From JBGSKY01 sp041740995 (GTDB lineage: Bacteria; Planctomycetota; Planctomycetia; Pirellulales; Pirellulaceae): a stretch of 64,000 nucleotides of DNA. Position 1 is the first letter of the stretch. Each line of letters opens with the position of its first letter. Location: contig JBGSKY010000249.1 in NCBI GenBank assembly GCA_041740995.1, positions 18,963-82,962 on the forward strand. Direction: 5' to 3'. The notes below the pieces were generated by a model. That model was given only the letters and a program-made list of their open reading frames with translations, was not told the DNA's origin and ran no database searches. Shown one piece after another: positions 44,795-53,457 of this stretch. Both the position numbers and the translations under genes were made by a program.

Positions 44795-45745
44795 ATGAAA
44801 TCAAGAATTCCTAAGACGCGTCGTTTGAAACTTGAGGCGCTCGAAAGCAGAAAAATGATGGCCGGCGATGTGTCTGTCGCTCTTGAAGGGCAGTTGCTAA
44901 CGGTTCGGGGAGACAACTTGGGCAATCAGGTCGTATTGTCGCAGAACGCTTTTGGAGCAATGACCATCGTTGGGCGAAACGGAACAACGATCAATGGATT
45001 AGGTTCGCTTCGGCTTGTTAACCCGCAGCTAAACCAGTTGGATATCCGCATGGAAGGTGGGGATGATGCGGTATCACTGAACGGCGTAAGGGTAGCTAAC
45101 GATCTGTTTGTTGACATGGGTCGGGGTAACGACGTGCTCGTAACCACATTTGCCGCTCCGTCAACCGTTGGGGCAAACGCAACCATTGAGGGCGGCGCCG
45201 GCAGCGACACGATTCAACTGAACGGTCTGATTGTTGGAGAAGACTTGAAGGTGGAAGGTGGCCCAGGCTTTCTCAATCTACGTCTCAATGCTGTCACGGT
45301 GGACAAGGCGTTGACCATCATCAGTGACGACGCGAACGATTCCGTTGCGGTGGTAAACTCAATCGTGGGCGGCTCTTTATCGATCGAGACGAAGGGTGGT
45401 GCAGACGCTGTTTCTCTCAACAACGTCTCAGCCTTCAGCGTAGCGGTAAACACTGACGCAAATGGTGCCGGAGTTGATCGTGTCGTCATGAATCGTGTAA
45501 CTGCGGGCGAAGATATTGGGGTCTTCACAGGTGCCGAAAATGATATTGTTGTGATGACTGATGTGACGAGCGGCAAGTCACTGACAGTCAGCCTTGACTC
45601 CGGAAACGATAGCTACACCGGTACTCGCGTTTCGGTTGCCGAAGACGCAGTGTTCGAAGGTGGAGCTGGGGTTGACGTGTTCACCGATCGCGGCATTTTC
45701 GGCGGAATCAAGAAGGACGTAAAAGAATTCGAGATTCTGCGTTAA
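44795..45745 (+). CDS. LEPR-motif exported protein with beta-repeats
   Basis: The protein is 316 aa from the ATG at 44795, with GGAG upstream; TTG at 44792 is an alternative. The N-terminus has the planctomycete export-like motif RRLKLEALESRKMMAGD. The rest consists of short repeats with the pattern GGxDxVxLNxVxVxxDLxVxxGxG (for example GGDDAVSLNGVRVANDLFVD), about 20 residues each, suggesting a beta-helix or RTX-like fold, without clear calcium nonapeptides. It probably acts at the cell surface. It ends in a strong terminator and precedes an ECF sigma gene on the same strand. Confidence 0.7.
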   Translation: MKSRIPKTRRLKLEALESRKMMAGDVSVALEGQLLTVRGDNLGNQVVLSQNAFGAMTIVGRNGTTINGLGSLRLVNPQLNQLDIRMEGGDDAVSLNGVRVANDLFVDMGRGNDVLVTTFAAPSTVGANATIEGGAGSDTIQLNGLIVGEDLKVEGGPGFLNLRLNAVTVDKALTIISDDANDSVAVVNSIVGGSLSIETKGGADAVSLNNVSAFSVAVNTDANGAGVDRVVMNRVTAGEDIGVFTGAENDIVVMTDVTSGKSLTVSLDSGNDSYTGTRVSVAEDAVFEGGAGVDVFTDRGIFGGIKKDVKEFEILR

Positions 45746-45813
45746 TTCGTCGGCTCTATGCCCACCCATGAATAGGGCGACATGCAGACGTGTGAAGAAA
45801 GCAACAAGTATGC

Positions 45814-45850
45814 ACGAGGACCGGAATCACCGGTCTTCGTTTTTGTTTTC
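45814..45850 (+). terminator. rho-independent terminator after the LEPR repeat protein
   Basis: ACGAGGACCGG at 45814-45824 pairs with CCGGTCTTCGT at 45830-45840 (ten of eleven pairs) around a five-base loop, followed by TTTTGTTTT. It lies about 70 bases after the stop codon at 45745. Confidence 0.8.
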
Positions 45851-45947
45851 AATGCGGGAATTCTAGCTACAATAGGTCGGATGAGATTAAAATTACATCT
45901 GAGTAACGTTGCTCTCTCATTTCGTCCTCCGTTAGTAGCTCATCATT

Positions 45948-46517
45948 ATGGATTTGAAATTGTCCTCGGATCAATCACTGGTTGAGCTTATTCGCAATGG
46001 TGACGACGATGCGGCTACGACACTCTATGAGCGTTACTCAGAACGTGTAAAATGGTTTGTTAAAAGTCGAGCATCGGAGAGGTTGAAGCGTCAAGTTGAC
46101 CCCGAGGATATAGTCCAGAGCATTTTTAAAAGTGTGTTCAAAGGCATGGAAAGTCGAGGATATGACGCGCCAGAGGGTGGGACGTTGTGGCACTTGATTG
46201 CCGTTGTTGCAATTCATAAAGTTCGGAGAAATGCGTCATGTCGTAATGCGGCGATGCGAGATTCCCGTCGGACGGAATCATTGGGTTCATACGAAGCAGA
46301 CCTAAGTAGCGAGACGGGATCTACACAGGAGATGGAATTCGCAGTTCGCGAAGCGATCGAAAGCCTCTCACCACAGGAGCAATCCGTTGTCAACCTTCGA
46401 CTACAGAATTATTCTGTCGCGGAGATTGCTAACCAGATCGGATGTTCGCCTCGAACGGTTGAACGTCGATTGCAACAGGTTCGGGCAGCCTTGTCAGGGT
46501 CGCTTGACCTTATCTAA
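45948..46517 (+). CDS. ECF-type RNA polymerase sigma factor
   Basis: A 189-aa sigma factor: region 2 (ATTLYERYSERVKWFVKSRA, then PEDIVQSIFKSVFKGM) and region 4 (LSPQEQSVVNLRLQNYSVAEIANQIGCSPRTVERR). It belongs to the planctomycete kinase-linked ECF class by sequence style. It is read convergently to the glycosyltransferase and lies in the same block as the large kinase gene at 50-53 kb, a plausible controller; that is inference from context. Confidence 0.9.
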   Translation: MDLKLSSDQSLVELIRNGDDDAATTLYERYSERVKWFVKSRASERLKRQVDPEDIVQSIFKSVFKGMESRGYDAPEGGTLWHLIAVVAIHKVRRNASCRNAAMRDSRRTESLGSYEADLSSETGSTQEMEFAVREAIESLSPQEQSVVNLRLQNYSVAEIANQIGCSPRTVERRLQQVRAALSGSLDLI

Positions 46518-46532
46518 ACCTGTTTGGTTTAG
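46514..46532. terminator. short hairpin between convergent genes
   Basis: CTAAACC at 46514-46520 pairs with GGTTTAG at 46526-46532 around a five-base loop at the end of the sigma factor gene. It has no T-run, so it is a weak terminator candidate. Confidence 0.35.
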
Positions 46533-46561
46533 TCTAAATGAAGAACCGTCTAAATGAACAA

Positions 46562-47728
46562 TCAATCAAGAAATGCTTGTAGTTTTCGCCAAGCGTGTTC
46601 GACCCCACGATTGGCATACTGACTCACAAGACTGGGGTAACGCGAGACAGAGTTACGAAGTGAGCGACTGGTTGCCCGTAAACACGTTTCTCGAAATTGC
46701 TCCGGTCTTCGCGGGTCCAAGTTTACACCCCACCCCTCCGTTTGAATCCGTACAGCCGTGACTCGCTGTTCAAGAAACAATGGAATCGCGAGGACCGGAA
46801 GCCCTTGAGCTAACGAAGTGGCGGTCGTACCGTGATTGCCGTTACAAATCATCAAATCGCACTTCGGGGGCAATGCCGATAGGCTCAATGGCATGTCACA
46901 TAATTTCAGTAGCGGATTGCGAACTTGTCTGAACATCGCCTCGGAAATTCCGTCGCCATAAAGTATGGTCTCAATGGCCAAACTGTGGAGCGAAGCGAGT
47001 AGTTGAGTCAGATGGGGAAACGGTTTGAGGTAAGCAACGGCTTGATGTTTGGCGAGTCCCTGCCAACTCGGTTGAACTTGCCCGTCAAAGTCCCATGTCC
47101 CAGAGTACTCGTCTGTCGTACGGTGTTCAGAATACGGATCAAGCGTTGGCAAGGAAGCAAGTAAAGTTCTGTGTGGCGGAAGCAATACGTCGTTCCACGA
47201 TGGGTTAAAGTCCAAGCGTAGCCGTCGCATCGCCGACGTCACCGTTGCAAGTATCGAATCGGCAGTACGCGACGGCGCGGCTGAATTAACGAGAAACGAC
47301 GTCGATTCCGCACCCTGCGGCGGACAACTATATCCTGTTCCTATCCGGACCGTTGGAATCCCCATGGCGGTGGCCACCCATAGACAGGCGACTCCAAAAT
47401 CTGAGATCACCAGATTTGGACGCTGTTGTCTTAGGATTTTCTGCCAAGCAGCAAAAACAGCAAAGACGTTGTCTTCGTTATCGAAACCAAGATTGTAAGC
47501 GACGTCCGCGAACGAGCATGCATTCGATACAACATCCATTGCCCTACCCGCGTCCGGTGCCTGTATCCAGCAATCATCCCGAGACGAAAAAAGTCGTGGG
47601 AGACGGCGAAGTTCCCTGGCGACAATTGTTAGATGATGTCCAGAGCTGTTCAGCCGAAGAAACATTGGAACAAAGCGGCGCAAATGACCAGCACCCGCAC
47701 CCCATTCCCATGCGAAGAGTATCTTCAA
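46562..47728 (-). CDS. glycosyltransferase of the UDP-GT/MGT type (GT-B fold)
   Basis: A 388-aa protein. The N-terminal Rossmann half starts ILFAWEWGAGAGHLRRFVPM, and the C-terminal half contains CDLMICNGNHGTTATSLAQGLPVLAIPLFLEQ, the nucleotide-sugar-binding region of GT1-type glycosyltransferases (HGGxGTxxExLxxGxPxxxxP, here with Asn for the first Gly-His). It transfers a sugar to an unknown acceptor. It has no membrane helix. It lies 32 bases downstream of the LEPR metalloprotease-like gene on the same strand, so the two are probably cotranscribed. Confidence 0.82.
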   Translation of the reverse strand: MKILFAWEWGAGAGHLRRFVPMFLRLNSSGHHLTIVARELRRLPRLFSSRDDCWIQAPDAGRAMDVVSNACSFADVAYNLGFDNEDNVFAVFAAWQKILRQQRPNLVISDFGVACLWVATAMGIPTVRIGTGYSCPPQGAESTSFLVNSAAPSRTADSILATVTSAMRRLRLDFNPSWNDVLLPPHRTLLASLPTLDPYSEHRTTDEYSGTWDFDGQVQPSWQGLAKHQAVAYLKPFPHLTQLLASLHSLAIETILYGDGISEAMFRQVRNPLLKLCDMPLSLSALPPKCDLMICNGNHGTTATSLAQGLPVLAIPLFLEQRVTAVRIQTEGWGVNLDPRRPEQFRETCLRATSRSLRNSVSRYPSLVSQYANRGVEHAWRKLQAFLD

Positions 47729-47760
47729 TCAGGCCTCCAGCTTGCCAATGCGTTTTCTAA

Positions 47761-49947
47761 TCATCCGTATTGCCATTCATCCTGATAATAGTCGTAGTAT
47801 GGATCGTCGTACCAGGGATTGTATTGTTCCGGCTGATCATAACCGGGCGGGGCGGGTTGATCGGGAGTCGGATCAGGAAATGGAAATGGCGAACCGCCGC
47901 CATGGGGATCGGGATAGGGGGAGATGTAGGGGTCGGGGCCGCCGTACGGATCGCTGGGTGACGGATAATAACCGCCGTACGGATCGCTTGGCAGTGGGCC
48001 TAGGTCGTCTGAGATTCCGATCGCTGATAGCGAATAACCGACTGGAGAGGATGCGATGCCGTTCCGACCTAATGCCTCAATTAGGACGGCGTATCGCCCC
48101 TGTTGCAGCAGGACAAAAGCGACTTCTGGCGACCCAGCAGCCGTCGCCATTGAAAACACAACGTTCGCACGCCGAGCGTCATAAACTGTCATCCGAACAC
48201 CCGAGTTACTCGATGTTGCATTAGCGGTCAGATCGAAGCGAAATAGCTGAGTCTTGTACACCTCGATCAACGACCATACGGGTTGCCCCCTGGGCGCGAT
48301 CCCGATAGCAATCTGTTCGGCGGTCGTGGCCACGTTTGCAGATTGAATTGCGAAGTCAACGGTCGCGACGTAGTTTCCAGTTGCTACCGACTGATTCTTC
48401 GCCCGGACTCGAAGGAAGTAGTCACTACCGGCGGATGGGGCATTGACAAGAAATGACACTGAACCGTCGGCTGTCGGCGTTGCCGTAGCTCGTACTCGCT
48501 TTCCAAGTTGATCGAAAACATCTGCATGAATCGTGGCTTTGGACAGGCCAAGGGATTCGATGCGAATGGACATCGTTGACGCTGCTTGTACTGGGCTCCG
48601 GAAGACTAAAAAATCTGTGTCCGCATTGGTGAGCGACCCAATCGTTTCATATCTGGTATTTTGATTGAAACCGATGGCAGTTTGGAGACGTGTCGCCGTG
48701 CTAAACGTTTCGTTAACGCCTCGCTCACGATCGATCAGACCCGCCGAAGCAAAAATCTGATCAACAGATTCTCCAGCAAGATAAGGTGGGTTAGAATCGT
48801 CGTCTACTGCATCAGCGTCGTAGACCAGTGGTGTGATGATCGGCTGTTGATCTTTCGGTCGGTAGTCAATCTCCAGAGCATAATCGCCGACGGTAAAAAC
48901 GTCGGTCCCATTGCCGGACACACGAACGAATAGTTGTCGATGATGCTTAAGCGATCCGATCTCCAGTTTCAGGTCGTTGTCGAATATAGAATCAGCCTTT
49001 GCGCTGGCAATCACGTTGCCTCTAGCATCAGTAACGGAAAGTTGAGATTTCAGCAGGCTGATGCCGTTAGCACGTAAACGGACGGTCACCTTTTCCTGGT
49101 TGCTGACGGGAGCAAAACGATAAAAATCAATGTCCCTAGGCGTATTCAAGCTGCCTTTGCGAATAATAGGCAATCGCCCGCCATTGGAGGGGCGTTGGTC
49201 GATAATGGTTGCTGTTGAACGGGTGTTATTCGAGCCAATTTCAAATATGTCTCTTCGCGCTCCACCGTAAATCGCTCGAATTGCATTTCGGTCGGTGGGG
49301 GCAATCGCCCCGATGGGGCGCGTGTAGCTCTGATGCATGACCGTACCAGGACGATTAACGTCCGCTAGGCCGAGCGCGTTACCTGCTTCATGCAAAGCTA
49401 CTGAAAACAACTCGATGGCCGGTCCTCGCTCGTTGGCGCTTGGGGTTTGCACGGATGTACCGAGCTTCCACTCGTCCAAGAAGAAGTTTGATTGTGTATT
49501 GAAAAGCAAGTCGCCTGCCCATGTGCCCGCGTTAGTTTGGAACGGTGTGGCGTTGGCAAGTACGCCTGTTTGCGGCAGACCGCCGATACGGAAATCACCA
49601 AACCGTGGATCGTTCTGGGTTAATCCGACAGCACCGAAATTGTCGCCTCGGTCGGTCGCAAGTCCGACGTTAATATTCGACTCGACTGCCCACGTCTGAA
49701 AGGCTCGCAGAACCGCTTCTTGCCATTCTTTACGGTCAGCGACTTGGTCAAGGACCGAACGTAGCGAATTTTGATACCCACCAATTTCCGCATCGTCACT
49801 TGGAAAACTGACCGTCAGCGAACGGGCATCTGGCCAAGGGGTACCGAAAGTCGTCATAAGGTCGCGGCGATCCAATGACTCCAATCGCATGCTCCGCAAG
49901 CGTCGTCTCTTCTTGCATCTGTTTTCTATGTTGTTTCTATGTTTCAT
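47761..49947 (-). CDS. LEPR-motif exported protein with degenerate matrixin domain
   Basis: A 728-aa protein. The basic N-terminus with RRLRSMRLESLDRRDLM is the planctomycete LEPR-type export motif. Residues 40-230 look like a matrixin metalloprotease, but the zinc motif reads HEAGNALGLAD (H186, E187, N190, D196) where HExxHxxGxxH is expected, so two zinc ligands are changed. The rest holds beta-rich, pre-peptidase-like domains. The C-terminal 80 residues are low in complexity with repeated DPYGG and Pro/Tyr/Asp-rich sequence. It probably acts at the cell surface and may not be catalytic. It lies between the 1040-aa kinase and the glycosyltransferase on the same strand. Confidence 0.75.
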   Translation of the reverse strand: MKHRNNIENRCKKRRRLRSMRLESLDRRDLMTTFGTPWPDARSLTVSFPSDDAEIGGYQNSLRSVLDQVADRKEWQEAVLRAFQTWAVESNINVGLATDRGDNFGAVGLTQNDPRFGDFRIGGLPQTGVLANATPFQTNAGTWAGDLLFNTQSNFFLDEWKLGTSVQTPSANERGPAIELFSVALHEAGNALGLADVNRPGTVMHQSYTRPIGAIAPTDRNAIRAIYGGARRDIFEIGSNNTRSTATIIDQRPSNGGRLPIIRKGSLNTPRDIDFYRFAPVSNQEKVTVRLRANGISLLKSQLSVTDARGNVIASAKADSIFDNDLKLEIGSLKHHRQLFVRVSGNGTDVFTVGDYALEIDYRPKDQQPIITPLVYDADAVDDDSNPPYLAGESVDQIFASAGLIDRERGVNETFSTATRLQTAIGFNQNTRYETIGSLTNADTDFLVFRSPVQAASTMSIRIESLGLSKATIHADVFDQLGKRVRATATPTADGSVSFLVNAPSAGSDYFLRVRAKNQSVATGNYVATVDFAIQSANVATTAEQIAIGIAPRGQPVWSLIEVYKTQLFRFDLTANATSSNSGVRMTVYDARRANVVFSMATAAGSPEVAFVLLQQGRYAVLIEALGRNGIASSPVGYSLSAIGISDDLGPLPSDPYGGYYPSPSDPYGGPDPYISPYPDPHGGGSPFPFPDPTPDQPAPPGYDQPEQYNPWYDDPYYDYYQDEWQYG

Positions 49948-49952
49948 GATTT

Positions 49953-49973
49953 AGACCCCTTTTCGGATAGGCT
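49953..49973. repeat. dispersed palindromic repeat, half copy
   Basis: Only the right arm (AGACCCCTTTTCGGATAGGC) remains, between the LEPR protein gene start and the stop codon of the large kinase gene. It cannot form the hairpin and looks like a decayed or truncated copy. Confidence 0.8.
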
Positions 49974-49974
49974 A

Positions 49975-52900
49975 TTAATAATGTTTTTCTGGGAAACTTT
50001 GTCCAGCGCGTATAATGGCAACCGCGTTTTGGAACCGTTCATCCTGTCTCAATGGAGCCAAATCTGGGTCTGACTCAAAAACATTTGCGCCGAATCCTTG
50101 TTGAAGGGCCGCGGATAAGTAGCCGAAAGCATTATTTTTCCAACGGTCGATCTCTTCGACTTCTTCGGAATGATTCAAGAATTGAGCAAAAACGCAACTC
50201 GCTTGGTATAGAGATGACGGCATTAGTTTTCCTTTTGCATCGGTTGCGTCATCCAAATCTTCCAGGGCCGCGTAGACGTGTCCGCATCGAGCATGCAGCA
50301 CAGCTCGTCCGACCAAAGCGAGTTCAAATTCAGGGTTGATTTCAAGCAATCGATTCAGGGTTGTGATCGCTTCATTCGGGTTGTCGAGGTGATCGGAGTA
50401 CACGTGCGCAAGGTTTTGAAGAACCTCAATCGAGTCAGGTGAAAGGCGCTGGGCATGAAGTAAATCTCGTAGCGCTCCGTGCTTGTCTGCGGGAAGTCTA
50501 GCAAGCGCGCGGCTAATCCAGCCCGCTACGGTGCTGGGACGGCTGCGAAGAGCAGCTTCCAATGCCTGTTCTGAACGCAATTGATCATTCTGCTTTAGGT
50601 AAACTCTTGATTGAATGACCAAGGCCTGGCAGTCCCCAGGGCTGTATTCCATTAATTCCTTAAGGTCTTTTGCGGCCCCTTTAAAGTCACCTAAAGCCTC
50701 GCGTGCTATCGCACGACATGTCAACGACTCGAAGGCATCAGGTTGACGCTCAAGCGCCGAAGTGAAATCCGCTACCGCTTTCCGCGAGTCACTTTCGTTA
50801 CGAAGTCTCATTCGGCAATCACCTCGATAGTGAAATGCTACCGACGAAGATGGGTAACTTTCGATGGCTAGTGAGAAACTCAGCTCCGCTCCTCTCAGGT
50901 CAGACATCAACATCTGAGCACGGCCCAGAGTGATCCAATAAGTATACTCATCGATCTGGTGAAGGAGATTCGCCGAAAGCAATTCCAAGGCGTTCTCGCC
51001 ATTGCCCCGCTCGATATACCTTGTCGCAAGTCCTATCCGATCCAAGGCTGATAACGAAGATTTTTGAATCGCCTGAGGATCGAACTTCAGAGGAGCAGAA
51101 TGAAAGGAAGCCGGCTGATGAATAGCCTGGCTCAATAGACTGATCGCCACAGGTGCTTGCGAAACGAATGGCTCTTGAGTGAGCACCTTTATCGAGCGAA
51201 TCGCGTCCTCAGACGTCAGATTCTTCGCCTGCAAATTCTCCGCTGTAGTAGAATTGGCATTTTGAATACGATTCCACGAAAGTCTTAACATAAGGTTTGC
51301 CATCAGTGCCAGTGCCGTCTGCTTGTCCCGTGCGGCAAGTCGATTCCAACTGCCAGTATCCTGCCAGCTTTCACCATCGAATATTCCGTAGGTGTCAAGG
51401 CAGAGCTTCGCATTTTCCATCGCCTCCGCTTTCCCGGTCCGACCGATGGACAGCAGTCCGGCCAACGAGCTTCTGGCATTTACTTCAAAGCGTTGGAACT
51501 TTTGCTCCGCTGCCAACTGCTCCCTGCTCTCGGCGACCCTCCAAATGATCAATGTCATCGCTGCGATGATTACCATGGCTGCCGCTAGGACCGAAGCCGC
51601 AGAAGTGACTCGCGGATGCCGAGCAATCCACTTGCTAATGCGATGGCGCAGCGACCGTTCGCGTATGTGCTTGAGTGGTAAGTTCAAACGTTCGCATTCC
51701 AAATCATCAAGAAGTTGCCGGGCTGATTGGTAGCGTTGCGAGATGGAAGGGGCAAGGCACTTTTCGATAATCGCCCGAATCCCGAGAGAGACTTTGTCGA
51801 TATCGTTCCACCCGATGCATCCTTCTCGCTGGGCAATCGCGACTTCCAGATCGATTGGTGCGGCTGACCGCGGCGGAGGGTAGGCAAGACGACCAGTCAG
51901 GAATTGGTAGAAGACTAAACCGACGCTATAAATGTCTGACTCGACTGAGATGGGCGAGCATGAGCCCATCAATGATCGCAAACTCTCGGGAGACATGTAC
52001 GGCAGTGTTCCACCGATCGCGGCGAGATCCGCGTTATCAAATTTCTGAGACAAATTGAAATCAAGCAGAGCCGGCTCGCCGTCGTTTCGAATCAACAAAT
52101 TGGCAGGCTTTATGTCTCCGTGGAGGATGCCGCGTACATGAGCATGATTCAATGCGTCGACAATGCGGTCAAAAAACCAGAACGCCAATGCGTCGCGATG
52201 CAATGCTGTTAAAGAATTCGATACCGCTTCATATCGCTGCCGAGTGTCGTCGTCGACTTCGGATTGCTGGCCGAGTAAGGGTTGCAACGGCTCTGATCGA
52301 TGCAGCGTGCCCTCACGCGCGCACTGGATCGTCGAAACGATTGATTGTCCGCTGCGAAGATTGGAGTGTGGGATCGCATCAAAATAATCGGCTAGAGTAA
52401 CCAAGCCCGCGTAGGGCATGCACAATAGCGACCATTGACCCTGCCGGTGAAAAGAGTAGATCGGAACAATGTTGGTGTGTTGAAGTTCCGCTAACCGCTC
52501 AGCTTCGTCAAAGCAACGCTGGACAGCTTTGATGACGACGTAACGGTTGGCAAGTGACTCCTGTCGAGCTAGGAAAACGCGGCTGAAAGCTCCTTGCCCT
52601 ATCTGCCTAATGGGCGTAAAGCCAAGGCTGCGAATGACTGATTCAACGGCGGGCTTAGGCAAATGTAGCTGTTCGCAATCAACAGGTGCCGGAGCGTGAT
52701 CTAAGCCCCCGGTTGGGCTGTCGAATGCTTGGCTATCAACCAGCTTTTGAAACCATGATTTCGCTTCCACTCCGCGAACTCCTGCCCAACGCTCTGGCGT
52801 GCAGGGCTGATCGAATGCTTGCCGTGTGCGGAAATCTTCGTACGCGATAGTGCAATTCACCTCCGTCGGGTCATTTGTCTGCGGCACCAGATTTGAATAC

Positions 52901-53097
52901 TGCAAGAAGTCGACCGGTAAGTTTGCCGCATACCGACGTTGGATATCGATCCGCGCCAACTCCGCAGTGGCGTTTGGGTCCGCACCCAGACCACCTTGAG
53001 CGAGTAAGTGAGATATTTGCCCGAGCGATGATTCGCTCCAGTTCTGCTCGAACTGATCTACCACCTGTTCAAAGAGAGAATGGGTATCGACAGCCAT
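49975..53097 (-). CDS. Ser/Thr kinase with membrane helix and TPR repeats
   Basis: A 1040-aa protein. Kinase motifs: GQGAFSRVFLARQ, VVIKAV, then a long insertion, HGDIKPANLLI (HGD replacing HRD), DFNLSQ (DFN replacing DFG), and a GTLPYMSPESL activation-lip end. A membrane helix follows near residue 500 (SVLAAAMVIIAAMTLIIW). About 500 C-terminal residues are TPR repeats (for example GAELSFSLAIESYPSSSVAF and ALEAALRSRPSTVAGWISR). The N-terminal 160 residues are not recognised. The HGD and DFN forms occur in active planctomycete kinases of this class, as far as I know. It is the first gene of a three-gene run with the LEPR protein and glycosyltransferase. Confidence 0.88.
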   Translation of the reverse strand: MAVDTHSLFEQVVDQFEQNWSESSLGQISHLLAQGGLGADPNATAELARIDIQRRYAANLPVDFLQYSNLVPQTNDPTEVNCTIAYEDFRTRQAFDQPCTPERWAGVRGVEAKSWFQKLVDSQAFDSPTGGLDHAPAPVDCEQLHLPKPAVESVIRSLGFTPIRQIGQGAFSRVFLARQESLANRYVVIKAVQRCFDEAERLAELQHTNIVPIYSFHRQGQWSLLCMPYAGLVTLADYFDAIPHSNLRSGQSIVSTIQCAREGTLHRSEPLQPLLGQQSEVDDDTRQRYEAVSNSLTALHRDALAFWFFDRIVDALNHAHVRGILHGDIKPANLLIRNDGEPALLDFNLSQKFDNADLAAIGGTLPYMSPESLRSLMGSCSPISVESDIYSVGLVFYQFLTGRLAYPPPRSAAPIDLEVAIAQREGCIGWNDIDKVSLGIRAIIEKCLAPSISQRYQSARQLLDDLECERLNLPLKHIRERSLRHRISKWIARHPRVTSAASVLAAAMVIIAAMTLIIWRVAESREQLAAEQKFQRFEVNARSSLAGLLSIGRTGKAEAMENAKLCLDTYGIFDGESWQDTGSWNRLAARDKQTALALMANLMLRLSWNRIQNANSTTAENLQAKNLTSEDAIRSIKVLTQEPFVSQAPVAISLLSQAIHQPASFHSAPLKFDPQAIQKSSLSALDRIGLATRYIERGNGENALELLSANLLHQIDEYTYWITLGRAQMLMSDLRGAELSFSLAIESYPSSSVAFHYRGDCRMRLRNESDSRKAVADFTSALERQPDAFESLTCRAIAREALGDFKGAAKDLKELMEYSPGDCQALVIQSRVYLKQNDQLRSEQALEAALRSRPSTVAGWISRALARLPADKHGALRDLLHAQRLSPDSIEVLQNLAHVYSDHLDNPNEAITTLNRLLEINPEFELALVGRAVLHARCGHVYAALEDLDDATDAKGKLMPSSLYQASCVFAQFLNHSEEVEEIDRWKNNAFGYLSAALQQGFGANVFESDPDLAPLRQDERFQNAVAIIRAGQSFPEKHY

Positions 53098-53457
53098 TAT
53101 GTCAACTCAAGCTTTTTTTGGGAACCATGGTAGCATCGTGGTTAATAGGTCGAATCAGCGGCCCCGCCCGCCAGGATTATTCAAAAATTTTTGACTCTGC
53201 CTGGAAACATGAGACGCCCTTCACGTTTGCGGCATTTCCCAAAACTCCCCAAAAGTTATTTCCCGCCCTTGGATGTCTTTGCTAAATCGTATCATGATCC
53301 TATCCAGAATACGATCGCAGGGCAAATTTGAATAGTAATTCGGACAACGAAGCCCGAAACTAGGAATCCGTTTTTTCCTTGCAAAACAAGAAACGCTCGA
53401 TTTTGATACCGGGCCAATCAGGCGATACGCGAATTGCAATAATCTTTTTCGTTCGCG
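53098..53457. other. intergenic stretch upstream of the large kinase gene
   Basis: About 360 bases without a recognisable gene, between the kinase start and the decayed pyk fragment. Weak similarity to pyk may extend left of 53458 to about 53430. No clear promoter was recognised. Confidence 0.4.

Noticed and set aside
47742..48224. Arg-rich 160-codon + strand frame opposite the LEPR matrixin-like protein
   Set aside because: It is the complement of the Asp/Pro/Tyr-rich tail and shows no domain.
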